From Bacillota bacterium (lineage in GTDB: Bacteria > Bacillota > Clostridia > Acetivibrionales > JAKOSZ01): DNA of 25,009 nucleotides. A program made the translations under genes and the position numbers. Where the stretch lies: NCBI GenBank assembly GCA_029776555.1, contig JAKOSZ010000140.1:1-25009 (forward strand), written 5' to 3'. The notes below the pieces were generated by a model. That model worked only from the letters and a program-made list of their open reading frames with translations. It searched no databases and had not been told where the DNA came from. This document shows, piece by piece, positions 16,270-23,667 of the stretch. Position 1 is the first letter of the stretch. Every line of letters begins with the position of its first letter.

Positions 16270-16330
16270 GGCAGGCAGCAGGTTAAGCGAAGATACGCGA
16301 CTTAAGCTTTTGCTGCCTGCCTTTATATTG
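16270..16330 (+). terminator. Terminator hairpin between the CAP gene and the pseudouridine synthase
   Basis: GGCAGGCAGCA (16270-16280) pairs perfectly with TGCTGCCTGCC (16311-16321), with an inner TTAAG/CTTAA helix (16283-16287, 16301-16305). It is followed by TTTATATTG, a weak U-tract. It lies between convergent genes and may end transcripts from both sides. A smaller hairpin AAGCCTT/AAGGCTT overlaps the CAP stop (16218-16239). Confidence 0.65.
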
Positions 16331-16353
16331 CCTTTCTCGTCATGGAAGCTCTT

Positions 16354-17301
16354 TTATAAAAGCAGGTCTTCAAAAGACGGCTTTACCTCGAAAACCTTTC
16401 CCTCCAGGTAGCTCAACAGCCCGCCCTCCTTAAAATCAAACACCAGCTTGCAGGCGCACAGGGCCTGGTGTTTTAAACCTATGGCCCGGTTAAAGGCATT
16501 GCTCCCGTACTTCCCGTCTCCTGCTATCGGATGGCCTATATGGGCCAGGTGCGCCCGGATCTGGTGGGTGCGCCCCGTTACCGGCTCAACCTCCAGCAGG
16601 CTTAAATCCTTCCGGGGGTCAAAGGAGAGAACCCGGTAGCTTGTGGCTATGGGCAGGGACCCTTTAACAGGCTTATCGCTTACAAACACCCGGCTTTTAT
16701 ACTCGTCCTTTAAAAGGTAATGATTGAGATAGCCCCTTTCCGAAGGCATTTGCCCCTTTACCAGGCACTTATACAGTTTCCTTATCTCTTTTTGCTCCAT
16801 TTTCTCAAGAAGGACTTCAAGGCTTGGCCTGTTTTTTGCAATGATAACGAGGCCTTCGGTGTTTCTGTCCAAACGGTGGCACAGGGAAGGGGAAAAGACG
16901 CCGGCGCCGCCGGGCCGGTATTCGCCCTTCTCGGCCAGGTAGTCCCTTACGTAATCAATCAGGGTGTTAACAGGTGTGCTGCGGTCAGGGTGTACCGGCA
17001 CCCCTTTCCTTTTGTTTACTATCAGGACGTTGTCATCTTCGTATACTATGCTGAAAGCGCCGCTCTCGCTGTAATCTCTCTTTAAGGGAAGGCCGTACAG
17101 GATGTTGTCCGGAATATAGACTTCCACAAGATCGCCTTCCTGCACCCGGAAGTCCTCTTTTACCCTCATGCCGTTGACCTTTATGGCCTTTTTCCTGAAG
17201 GCCTTGTACATAGCTCCTGCCGGCAGTTTTTCGAAGGCGGCTTTCAGGACTTTGTCAATGCGCCTGTTGTGTTGTGCCTGATTTACACTGAAACTCCTCA
17301 T
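16354..17301 (-). CDS. RluA-family 23S rRNA-type pseudouridine synthase
   Basis: 315-residue enzyme that isomerises uridines to pseudouridine in RNA. An N-terminal S4 RNA-binding domain (about 12-70; RIDKVLKAAFEKLPAG, IKVNGMRV) precedes the RluA catalytic domain, with the motif HRLDRNTEGLVI and catalytic Asp145, then GRTHQIRAHLAHIGHPIAGD. It belongs with the RluC/RluD group; the exact uridine target cannot be told from sequence. The open frame reaches 17331, but AAGGAGAGG lies 3-8 nt before ATG 17301, so MRSFSV is taken as the start. It runs convergent with the CAP gene. Confidence 0.92.
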   Translation of the reverse strand: MRSFSVNQAQHNRRIDKVLKAAFEKLPAGAMYKAFRKKAIKVNGMRVKEDFRVQEGDLVEVYIPDNILYGLPLKRDYSESGAFSIVYEDDNVLIVNKRKGVPVHPDRSTPVNTLIDYVRDYLAEKGEYRPGGAGVFSPSLCHRLDRNTEGLVIIAKNRPSLEVLLEKMEQKEIRKLYKCLVKGQMPSERGYLNHYLLKDEYKSRVFVSDKPVKGSLPIATSYRVLSFDPRKDLSLLEVEPVTGRTHQIRAHLAHIGHPIAGDGKYGSNAFNRAIGLKHQALCACKLVFDFKEGGLLSYLEGKVFEVKPSFEDLLL

Positions 17302-17488
17302 GGTCCTCTCCTTGAAGGCCGTGTCTGCCACAGCCCTTTTGTAAAAGTATTATCCTTTATTTAAAAAAAAACTTCAAGGCAAGGCTCCCTGATAATTGGC
17401 CCTTAAATTGGGCATCATATTTTCGGGAGATTCTATGTCGTAGTTTTTAGGGGATTGAAAAGGTTCTTTAAAGGGGAGGACAAGGAGA

Positions 17489-17584
17489 ATGCCTGGTTCC
17501 GTGCTGCTGCCCGCCTTCTGGGCAACAGTGAGGACTCTTAAATATATGTGGTGGCTGGTGGATATAATCGCCGACGCCCGTTAG
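17489..17584 (+). CDS. Possible 31-residue small protein (low confidence)
   Basis: ATG 17489 to TAG 17582-17584, preceded by AAGGGGAGG (17471-17479, spacing 9) and a second AAGGAG immediately adjacent. The peptide is Trp/Val/Leu-rich (WATVRTLKYMWWLVDIIADA) and could be amphipathic or membrane-associated. An overlapping frame from TTG 17455 to TAA 17541 encodes a charged 28-residue peptide (MKRFFKGEDKENAWFRAAAR...), so which frame is used is unclear. No family is recognised. Confidence 0.3.
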   Translation: MPGSVLLPAFWATVRTLKYMWWLVDIIADAR

Positions 17585-17697
17585 TCCACAGGCGGCTGCT
17601 TTTGAGCCGGAAGAGAGGGATCCGAAAAGCAGGGCAGCGGCTTTTCCTGTTCCGGGGGAACAACCAGGAGGGCATTTACAGTTGAAGGAGGAGTCCC

Positions 17698-17862
17698 ATG
17701 AGAGACCGCAAAAGGGAAAAAGGTAAAAAGGCCGAGCCTTCTGTGGCGCCGGGGATTAATGAGGAGGATCTTGGTGAAGACGCCAGCAGGGAAGACAAAA
17801 AAAGGGGAAACTATACAAGGGTTATAAGGGTGTACCTGGATGAACATGACCCCGGCAAGTGA
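17698..17862 (+). CDS. 54-residue highly charged small protein
   Basis: ATG 17698 to TGA 17860-17862; AAGGAGG (17685-17691) is 6 nt upstream. The N-terminus is very basic (MRDRKREKGKKAE), the middle acidic (NEEDLGEDAS), and the C-terminus reads YTRVIRVYLDEHDPGK. No TM segment or signal peptide. I do not recognise a family. Size and charge resemble minor spore or nucleic-acid-binding proteins, but no SASP signature is present, so this is only a suggestion. It probably forms a small transcription unit with the next ORF, ended by the terminator at 18096-18126. Confidence 0.6.
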   Translation: MRDRKREKGKKAEPSVAPGINEEDLGEDASREDKKRGNYTRVIRVYLDEHDPGK

Positions 17863-17925
17863 TCCCAAGAAGGTTTTGAAAGCGGTCAGTAAACTGCAAG
17901 TCAGCAAATTCAGGAGGTGATAAGT

Positions 17926-18060
17926 TTGGGCAAAAACAGCAGGAAGAAAAAGAAGGAGCCTAAAACCCACAACGACCAGCTGGGGGAGAATGCCTCGGTA
18001 GAGTTTGCCGAAAGCTATGATAACAAGGGGCCGAAAGCCTGTAAAAGGGGCAGGAAGTAG
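17926..18060 (+). CDS. 44-residue highly charged small protein
   Basis: TTG 17926 to TAG 18058-18060. AGGAGG (17912-17917) lies 8 nt upstream; GTG 17917 is in frame but overlaps that site. The peptide begins MGKNSRKKKKEPKTH, has an acidic centre (QLGENASVEFAESYDN) and a basic tail (CKRGRK). It shares with its neighbour a Lys/Arg-rich head and a short acidic segment, but there is no clear homology. A further 26-codon ORF (17840-17920) bridges the two genes and ends in this ribosome site. Function unknown. Confidence 0.55.
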   Translation: MGKNSRKKKKEPKTHNDQLGENASVEFAESYDNKGPKACKRGRK

Positions 18061-18095
18061 CTGGCGGATTTAAGTCATGGAAAGTAAAGAACATG

Positions 18096-18126
18096 AAAGG
18101 TTCCGCAAGATGGGCGGGACCTTTTT
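18096..18126 (+). terminator. Rho-independent terminator after the small-ORF cluster
   Basis: AAAGGTTCCG (18096-18105) pairs with CGGGACCTTT (18115-18124; one G-U), and the T-run extends to 18126. It closes the small-ORF unit and insulates it from the PTS promoter downstream. Confidence 0.75.
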
Positions 18127-18259
18127 CCTTGAAACAAGCGCATTTGCCCATATTTCAGCGCATGGCGGCTTATTCCCACAGGGCATCTTCTTGAGTTTAT
18201 TGCTGCGGCGAAGCATTTCCGGCTTTTTGTCTCGCTGTGTCATAATTTGTTTTTTTCTG

Positions 18260-18288
18260 TTGACAGTGAATTTGGGGTATGCTATACT
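18260..18288 (+). promoter_or_regulatory. Sigma-A promoter of the PTS operon
   Basis: TTGACA (18260-18265), 17 bp, TATACT (18283-18288). The predicted start is near 18295. An imperfect dyad GTAT-GCT-ATAC (18277-18287) overlaps the -10, and a perfect palindrome overlaps the initial transcribed bases, so repression is likely. Confidence 0.85.
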
Positions 18289-18297
18289 TTATACATC

Positions 18298-18307
18298 ATA
18301 ACGTTAT
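18298..18307. promoter_or_regulatory. Operator candidate, palindrome ATAACGTTAT
   Basis: A perfect 10-bp palindrome centred on CG, at about +4 to +13 of the PTS promoter, where a bound repressor would block initiation. A CG-centred dyad is typical of LacI-family sites, while the GntR/HutC regulator encoded in the operon would more usually bind TA-centred dyads. The cognate regulator is unproven. Confidence 0.45.
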
Positions 18308-18554
18308 AATATTTAAGATTATCTTTTGATGGGGGGATGCAGGGAGAAAGTTTCATGATATGTCAATCAAGATCGCAATAGTCAAAGACGTCGCACCGTT
18401 TCCCATGATGTAAAAGCTAAGTTAAACCAGGAATGAGACAAAGCGACTATAACAGAAGTCTATATGCAGGTCTTTGTCTATGATTATCAGGGGTCCACAT
18501 CTCAGGGGAAAGGGAGGGTCATGTGTCTATACGAAAGGAGGGTTGCGGGATTTT
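18308..18554 (+). other. Leader region of the PTS operon, about 250 nt
   Basis: No full gene is present. A 17-codon ORF from ATG 18360 to TAA 18411-18413 starts MSIKIAIVKDVAP but has no well-placed ribosome site. No terminator hairpin is visible. AAAGGAGG near the end (about 18534-18541) serves the EIIB gene. Confidence 0.4.
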
Positions 18555-18875
18555 ATGAAAAAGATTATTGGAGTGGTAGCCTGCCCGGCCGGTATTGCAC
18601 ACACTTACATGGCGGCTGAAATGCTTGAAAAGGTCGGGAAGAAATTGGGTTATGCAGTAAAGATTGAAACCAATGGCGCTTCAGGAGTGGAAAACAGGCT
18701 TACTAAAAAAGATATTGAAGAAGCAGATGTTGTTATAGTTGCTGCGGATACTGCTGTCGAAATGGAAAGGTTTCGAGGTAAGCCCATGATAGAGGCATCT
18801 GTAGGAGACGCAATAAAGAAGGCTGAAAAAATATTCGCCAGGATACAAAACGGTGAGCTTAAGATTTATGGTTAG
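18555..18875 (+). CDS. PTS fructose-family EIIB component
   Basis: 106-residue cytoplasmic phosphocarrier. The N-terminus VVACPAGIAHTYMAAE is the EIIB-Fru signature, with phosphorylated Cys10. The rest matches the family (AVKIETNGASGVENRLT, ADVVIVAADTAVEMERF). It takes phosphate from EIIA and passes it to the sugar imported through EIIC. ATG 18555 is chosen; AAAGGAGG lies 13 nt upstream, rather far, and in-frame TTG 18543 is an alternative but sits too close to the site. First gene of the PTS operon. Specificity within the fructose/mannitol superfamily cannot be assigned. Confidence 0.93.
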   Translation: MKKIIGVVACPAGIAHTYMAAEMLEKVGKKLGYAVKIETNGASGVENRLTKKDIEEADVVIVAADTAVEMERFRGKPMIEASVGDAIKKAEKIFARIQNGELKIYG

Positions 18876-19006
18876 GTTGGTGACCGCAGACCGGATATTC
18901 CAGCGCATGCAGCAAGACTTTCAGGAGAAATTACTGTACTTCAGGTTAATCTATAAACTTTGGCGGTTTTCGGAAAGATTTTCTATCATATGTGGGGGTG
19001 AAAAAA

Positions 19007-20059
19007 TTGAGTAGGAAAATTGGTTTATACAAGCATGTCATGACCGGTGTATCGTATTTTTTACCTGTTGTAGTAGCTGGTGGAATGCTGATTGCATTTG
19101 CTTTCCTGTTTGATGCCCCAAACGCAGGTACGGCAACATACGGTTCAACTAATGCGGTATCAGCCTGGCTGCTGAAGATCGGAACAAACGCCTTTTCCTT
19201 TATGCTTCCTGTTCTAACTGCTTATCTCGCGTACTCCATTGCCGATAGGGCGGCTTTGGCCCCTGGCTTTGTTGTTGGTCTGCTTGCAAAGGATGGGGGT
19301 TCCGGATTTATAGGCGCTCTAGTCGGCGGGATTTTTGCCGGATATATGATACTCTTTTTAAAGAAGGCCACTTCTAAATTCCCAAGGACTTTTGAAGCAA
19401 CAAAAACACTGATCATCTTTCCCGTGATAGGCGTAATCATTTGCTCACTTTTGATGCTGGTTGTAAATTCAGTATGCGGGCCTATCAATACCGGCTTAAC
19501 AAGTTGGCTTAACAATATTAGCTCGACAAATAAGATCTTATTGGCAATCATATTAGGCGTTATGATCGTGCTGGACCTGGGAGGACCTATCAATAAAACT
19601 GCTTACTTCTTCTCCGTTGCCTCTTTGACGGCTGCGGACGGTTCCGCGGTGGCGTCGCCGATTATGGGGGCTGTTGCTGCGGCAGGTGTGACAATAAGTA
19701 CGGGATGCGCACTTGCAACTACACTATTCCCCAAGAAGTTCAGCCCTGAACTCAGAGAAGCAGGTAAAGCGGCGTATGTCATGGGTTTAAGTTTTATATG
19801 CGAAGGTGCTATCCCATTTGCGATTGCAAAGCCCAAGCAAGTGTATCCCGCTATGATCCTGGGTTCTGTGGTAACATGCGTACTGGCAACTATTTTTAAG
19901 ATAACCATACCCGCACCAATCGGTGGAGTTTTCACAATCCCCCTTGTGAATAACATTCCTCTGTACCTGCTTTCCATTGTCATTGGGATCCTGGTTTCGG
20001 CTTTCACTATAGGATTCCTGATAAAAGAGGATTACAAACCCGAAGAAGAAGAAGATTAA
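19007..20059 (+). CDS. PTS fructose-family EIIC membrane permease
   Basis: 350-residue polytopic membrane protein with about nine hydrophobic segments that carries the sugar across the membrane. Family motifs: HVMTGVSYFLPVVVAGGMLIA at the N-terminus, AKDGGSGFIGALVGGIFAGY, DLGGPINKTAYFF, and CEGAIPFAIAKP in the substrate-binding region. The C-terminus is acidic (PEEEED). GTG 18992 and GTG 18998 are also in frame; TTG 19007 follows GGGGGTG by 6 nt and is preferred. It is encoded apart from EIIB and EIIA, unlike the fused FruA type, with a 131-bp gap after EIIB. Confidence 0.92.
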   Translation: MSRKIGLYKHVMTGVSYFLPVVVAGGMLIAFAFLFDAPNAGTATYGSTNAVSAWLLKIGTNAFSFMLPVLTAYLAYSIADRAALAPGFVVGLLAKDGGSGFIGALVGGIFAGYMILFLKKATSKFPRTFEATKTLIIFPVIGVIICSLLMLVVNSVCGPINTGLTSWLNNISSTNKILLAIILGVMIVLDLGGPINKTAYFFSVASLTAADGSAVASPIMGAVAAAGVTISTGCALATTLFPKKFSPELREAGKAAYVMGLSFICEGAIPFAIAKPKQVYPAMILGSVVTCVLATIFKITIPAPIGGVFTIPLVNNIPLYLLSIVIGILVSAFTIGFLIKEDYKPEEEED

Positions 20060-20454
20060 TGCACGCGGCTGGCAAAAAGGAAGTCAGGTTCTATTTGTAG
20101 TGCTATTATGGTTTTGCGGAGCTTACGCAGAAGAAGGGTCTCTTGTTGAAAACCAATTGTTTTCGGGACTTGAAAAGCAACAGATGAAGAAGGTTTTAAT
20201 CCAACGGTATAGGGGTTGAAAATACCAGCTTAGGAAACAACAGACAGTATTTGTATTGGCCCAGGTATTAAACTACAGGAACGGGCAGGATTAACGGTAC
20301 GTAACCTGACAGAATCGGCAAGTCAAAAATTACTTCTATTTGCGTAAGCTCCCATGGTATTATATTACCAGGAAAAGTGACTATATTGTTCTCATTGCGT
20401 GAGTTTTGCGATTTGTGAGCGGCGGACAATAATTACCATGTAAGGAGTGGTAGT
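20060..20454. repeat. Non-coding interval bounded by 12-bp inverted repeats
   Basis: 395 bp between EIIC and the regulator with no convincing gene. GGAGCTTACGCA (20118-20129) and TGCGTAAGCTCC (20341-20352) are perfect inverted repeats enclosing a 235-bp unit, possibly a small non-autonomous element or paired regulatory site. The enclosed DNA has only short open frames (one reading EEGSLVENQLFSGLEKQQ without a start), perhaps gene debris. No target-site duplication is obvious. Confidence 0.45.
20355..20370. promoter_or_regulatory. Dyad TGGTA-N6-TACCA upstream of the GntR gene
   Basis: TGGTA (20355-20359) and TACCA (20366-20370) form a 16-bp dyad with an AT-rich centre, about 85 bp before the regulator start. 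The size and TA-rich centre fit a HutC-subfamily GntR operator, so autoregulation is plausible (inference). Confidence 0.35.
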
Positions 20455-21219
20455 TTGCTGGACGTAAGTAAAGGTTCAAAACCTCTGTACATGCAGATAA
20501 AAGAATACATCAGCAACTTAATAAAAGAAGGTAAATGGAAACCAGGCGAACTTATACCATCGGAAAAAGAGCTTCAGAATATGTTCAATGTCAGCAGGAT
20601 AACTGTGAGACAGGCCATTAATGAACTGGTCAACGAGGGCGCTTTAGCCAAGAAAAGCGGCGTTGGCACAAGAGTCTTAGACCCGGTTTCCAAGGTGGAG
20701 AAATTCAGCACTATTGTCAAGGGCTTTTCCCATGAAATGCAGGAGATTGGGCAGAACCCCCAGACTTTCTACGCCAAGTTATACGTCAATATTAAACCTG
20801 ACGAAAAACTAAAGGCGATTTTTGGCGAAGAATTAAACAAGGGGAAAAAGCTGTACCGGCTTGACAGGGTGCGAGGCTATGACGGAAAAAAGATCGTCTT
20901 TTTCAAGACATTTTTGTGCACGAACATCGATCTGGAGCAAAAGTTTACAAATAAGGATTTTTCTCTATACAAGGTTTTGAGGGAGTCAGGTTTGATTCTG
21001 TCCCTGCTGGAAGAGAGAATTACAGCAAGAACCGCAGATAAAAGAATATGCAAACACTTGAACCTCTCTTCCGGCGACACCGTCCTGGTCCGGGAGCGGT
21101 TTGCCATTGACCAAAACAATGTGCTTGCCGAATACTCCATAGGTTATTATGTCCCAGAGCTCTATACTTATAAAATCAGGCTTAACCATGACTTTAGCGG
21201 CAATATTGTATTGCCATAG
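20455..21219 (+). CDS. GntR/HutC-family transcriptional regulator
   Basis: 254 residues: N-terminal GntR winged HTH (about 8-75; PLYMQIKEYISNLI, LIPSEKELQNMFNVSRITVR, NELVNEG) and C-terminal UTRA ligand domain (about 95-245). HutC-type regulators bind a sugar-phosphate or metabolite and release their operators. TTG 20455 has AAGGAG (20442-20447) 7 nt upstream. It lies inside the PTS cluster between EIIC and EIIA and is the obvious local regulator. Candidate sites are the dyad upstream of itself and the palindromes at the PTS promoter. Confidence 0.92.
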   Translation: MLDVSKGSKPLYMQIKEYISNLIKEGKWKPGELIPSEKELQNMFNVSRITVRQAINELVNEGALAKKSGVGTRVLDPVSKVEKFSTIVKGFSHEMQEIGQNPQTFYAKLYVNIKPDEKLKAIFGEELNKGKKLYRLDRVRGYDGKKIVFFKTFLCTNIDLEQKFTNKDFSLYKVLRESGLILSLLEERITARTADKRICKHLNLSSGDTVLVRERFAIDQNNVLAEYSIGYYVPELYTYKIRLNHDFSGNIVLP

Positions 21220-21298
21220 GTTAAGCTGAAAAAACGGCAAGGCTGGAGATTTCAATAGCAGCGAAGAAATCTACACACCAGGGTTTGGAGGAAAGCAT

Positions 21299-21736
21299 AT
21301 GGAACTCATTGATGAAAGTCTGATAGCATTAGACATAGAACTAAACAGTAAAGACGAGGTTATCAAGTATATATGCGATTTGATGGAAGCTAATGGCAGG
21401 TTGTTGTCCAGGGATGTTTACGTGCATGACGTTTATGAAAGAGAGAAGATATATTCAACGGCGGTGGGGCTTTCTTTTGCCATACCCCATGCCAAGTCCA
21501 GGGGCGTCAAATCTAATTCGTTGGTTTTTATCAGGCTGAAAAACGAAATAGAATGGTCCCAAGATGAAAAAGTGAAGTGCGTTTTTGGCATTGCAGTCCC
21601 TTTTGAAAATGCCGGAAATGAACATCTGGATATTCTGGCAATGCTGGCAAGGAAAATAGTGAACGATGAATTCAGGCAGAGCCTGTTCATGTCAAAATCC
21701 AAGAGGAATTGCCTGGATCTGATCTACGGCAGTTGA
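21299..21736 (+). CDS. PTS fructose/mannitol-family EIIA component
   Basis: 145-residue cytoplasmic phosphocarrier. GLSFAIPHAKS carries the phosphorylated His64, the EIIA-Fru/Mtl active site. It accepts phosphate from HPr and passes it to EIIB Cys10. ATG 21299 has GGAGG about 7 nt upstream. It follows the regulator by 79 bp and precedes the isomerase by 29 bp on the same strand, apparently as one transcript. It completes the EIIA/EIIB/EIIC set. Confidence 0.92.
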   Translation: MELIDESLIALDIELNSKDEVIKYICDLMEANGRLLSRDVYVHDVYEREKIYSTAVGLSFAIPHAKSRGVKSNSLVFIRLKNEIEWSQDEKVKCVFGIAVPFENAGNEHLDILAMLARKIVNDEFRQSLFMSKSKRNCLDLIYGS

Positions 21737-21765
21737 CTTATCTTTGTTTTTGAAAGGGTGTTAAT

Positions 21766-23667
21766 ATGAGCTTCATGTTTTGGCCAATAGACTATGACGA
21801 TAATACTGCAATCAATTACCCGCATATTCCCGAAAAGACCAAGGAAAAGTTAGTTTTTGGAACGGTAGAATCGGCTAAGGTGATAGCCAAGTCGGTTGTT
21901 CAGTTCATAAATGAAAGAAATAAAGGGTGCGTAATAGCGTTCGACGGTTATGTAAGCGCTCAGTTTGACGTGTTATCCAACCTGTTTCTCCAGGATGTCA
22001 GAAAGCAGGGCTATGACGTACTGTGGTATAAAATGGAAGATATGTATTTGCCCACGGAGAGAATAGACGACATGTTAAAGGAGTATCTGCCGAAAGACAG
22101 GGAGTGTGACCCTGTTAATCTGTTTGGCAAGGTTTATGACGGTTCCTTTGCCGATTTTATAGACTTTGATAAGGCAAAGGCTTTTAAAAAAGCCGCACGT
22201 TCTCTTTCAAGAAACCAGGTCCTCCTTTTGACGGGCTATGGCAGCGCTTTTAATGCTTTTGAGGATCTGCTGGATTTTATAGCTTACATCGACGTTACTC
22301 CAAAGCATGCGGCTGTCAGGGCAAGAAGCGGGCGATTAGTCAACATTGGAGACAGGGCACCGCGGCCTTTTTCGGAAATAATGCGAAGAAACTACTATGT
22401 AGACTTTGAAATAACTCTTGCGTTAAGAAAACACTTGTTGAAAAACGACTTAATAGACTTCTACATCGTGGGCAACTTCGAAAACGATTTTATACTGATG
22501 CCTGGGGAAGCCCTGTCTGATATACTGCTTCGTTTGTCAAAGTACCCCTTCCGCTGTAAACCGGTTTACCTGGAAGGAGTATGGGGTGGAGAGTTTATCC
22601 GCAAAGCGCGAAATCTGCCAAAGGATTTTAAAAACATCGCATGGTCGTATGAAATGATTGCTTTTGAGGTAAGCGTGATTGTGGATATTGACGGTAAACT
22701 TGTTGAATTCCCGTTCTCAACTTTTCTCCAAAAGTACCCTGTTGAATTGATGGGTGAAAAGTGCGCAAAGCACTTTGGGGGATATTTCCCTATCCGCTTT
22801 AATTACGACGATACTTACCACGGGAATGGGAACATGTCCATCCAGGTCCATCCCGATGAGGAGTTTATCATCAGCGAATTTAATGAAAAGGGCAGACAGG
22901 ATGAGGCATACTATGTAATTGCTACCGGACACGGCGCCAGGACATTTATCGGCTTCCGTGAAGATGCTGACCCCGATGAATTTTTAAGGCTTGTAAAACA
23001 GTCTGAAAAGGACAGAAGCACTATTGATTATTTAAAGTACATCAATTATGTTGATTCGGTGCCCGGCTGCCAGGTTATGATACCAAGTGGAACGGTTCAC
23101 GCTTCCGGGCGAAACCAACTGGTCCTGGAATTGGGTTCTTTGACAACGGGGGCATACACCTTTAAAATGTATGACTATATTCGCCAGGACTTGGATGGGA
23201 CCCTCCGTCCCATACACAGCCTGTATGCCGAAAAGGTCCTTAAAAAAGACAGGAGGACAAAGTGGGTAAAGGAGAACCTGGTCATTGAGCCAAGGCTGGT
23301 GCGTGAAGGTGAAGGCTATCGCGAAAGGATTATTGGGAGCACCGACTTAATATACTTCGAGACAAGACAAATAGAGCTTGAGACCGAGATAGAAATGCAC
23401 AATAACGGACAGTTTACGGTGCTGACGCTGGTTGATGGCGAAGAAGTCCTGGTCTACGATAAGTACAATCCTCAGCGTTGTTTCAGACAGAAATTCCTGG
23501 ACATTGTCGTAGTGCCTGCCACAATAAGCGAGTATGTTATTAAAAACCTTGGGTATCAACCTGTGGTTGTTCACAAGACAGCGTTAAAACCTGGGTATGA
23601 TTCGGTTCCTAATAGACTTAGCGGCATGCCATCGAAGGTAAAGGAGGAGTGTTCAAAAAATGATTAA
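21766..23667 (+). CDS. Two-domain protein: kinase-like N-domain plus class I mannose-6-phosphate isomerase
   Basis: 633 residues. The C-terminal part (about 265-600) is a class I cupin phosphomannose isomerase: metal ligands Gln360, His362 (SIQVHPDEEF), Glu380 (DEAYYVIATG) and His445 (IPSGTVHASG), and the YDYIRQDLDG motif with catalytic-type Arg473. It would interconvert an aldose- and ketose-6-phosphate such as mannose-6-P and fructose-6-P. The N-terminal 260 residues resemble uridine-kinase-type P-loop proteins in pattern (VIAFDGY at 56-62, FIAYIDVT, RRNYYVDFEI), but the G-x4-GK-S/T loop is missing (FDGYVSAQFDVL), so it may be a dead or regulatory domain. The isomerase alone is normally about 300-400 residues. 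It overlaps the next gene by 8 nt. Start ATG 21766 follows AAAGGG. Confidence 0.82.
   Translation: MSFMFWPIDYDDNTAINYPHIPEKTKEKLVFGTVESAKVIAKSVVQFINERNKGCVIAFDGYVSAQFDVLSNLFLQDVRKQGYDVLWYKMEDMYLPTERIDDMLKEYLPKDRECDPVNLFGKVYDGSFADFIDFDKAKAFKKAARSLSRNQVLLLTGYGSAFNAFEDLLDFIAYIDVTPKHAAVRARSGRLVNIGDRAPRPFSEIMRRNYYVDFEITLALRKHLLKNDLIDFYIVGNFENDFILMPGEALSDILLRLSKYPFRCKPVYLEGVWGGEFIRKARNLPKDFKNIAWSYEMIAFEVSVIVDIDGKLVEFPFSTFLQKYPVELMGEKCAKHFGGYFPIRFNYDDTYHGNGNMSIQVHPDEEFIISEFNEKGRQDEAYYVIATGHGARTFIGFREDADPDEFLRLVKQSEKDRSTIDYLKYINYVDSVPGCQVMIPSGTVHASGRNQLVLELGSLTTGAYTFKMYDYIRQDLDGTLRPIHSLYAEKVLKKDRRTKWVKENLVIEPRLVREGEGYRERIIGSTDLIYFETRQIELETEIEMHNNGQFTVLTLVDGEEVLVYDKYNPQRCFRQKFLDIVVVPATISEYVIKNLGYQPVVVHKTALKPGYDSVPNRLSGMPSKVKEECSKND

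Noticed and set aside
17581..17970. 129-residue minus-strand ORF
   Set aside because: It is the hydrophobic antisense shadow of Lys/Glu-rich plus-strand ORFs and has no ribosome site.
18077..18301. 74-residue plus-strand ORF
   Set aside because: It contains the rho-independent terminator and the whole PTS promoter, and has no ribosome site.
18360..18413. 17-codon ORF starting MSIKIAIVKDVAP, resembling the N-terminus of a LacI-family repressor, possibly a LacI remnant
   Set aside because: Only about a dozen residues fit; the HTH does not continue in any frame convincingly and no ribosome site is well placed.
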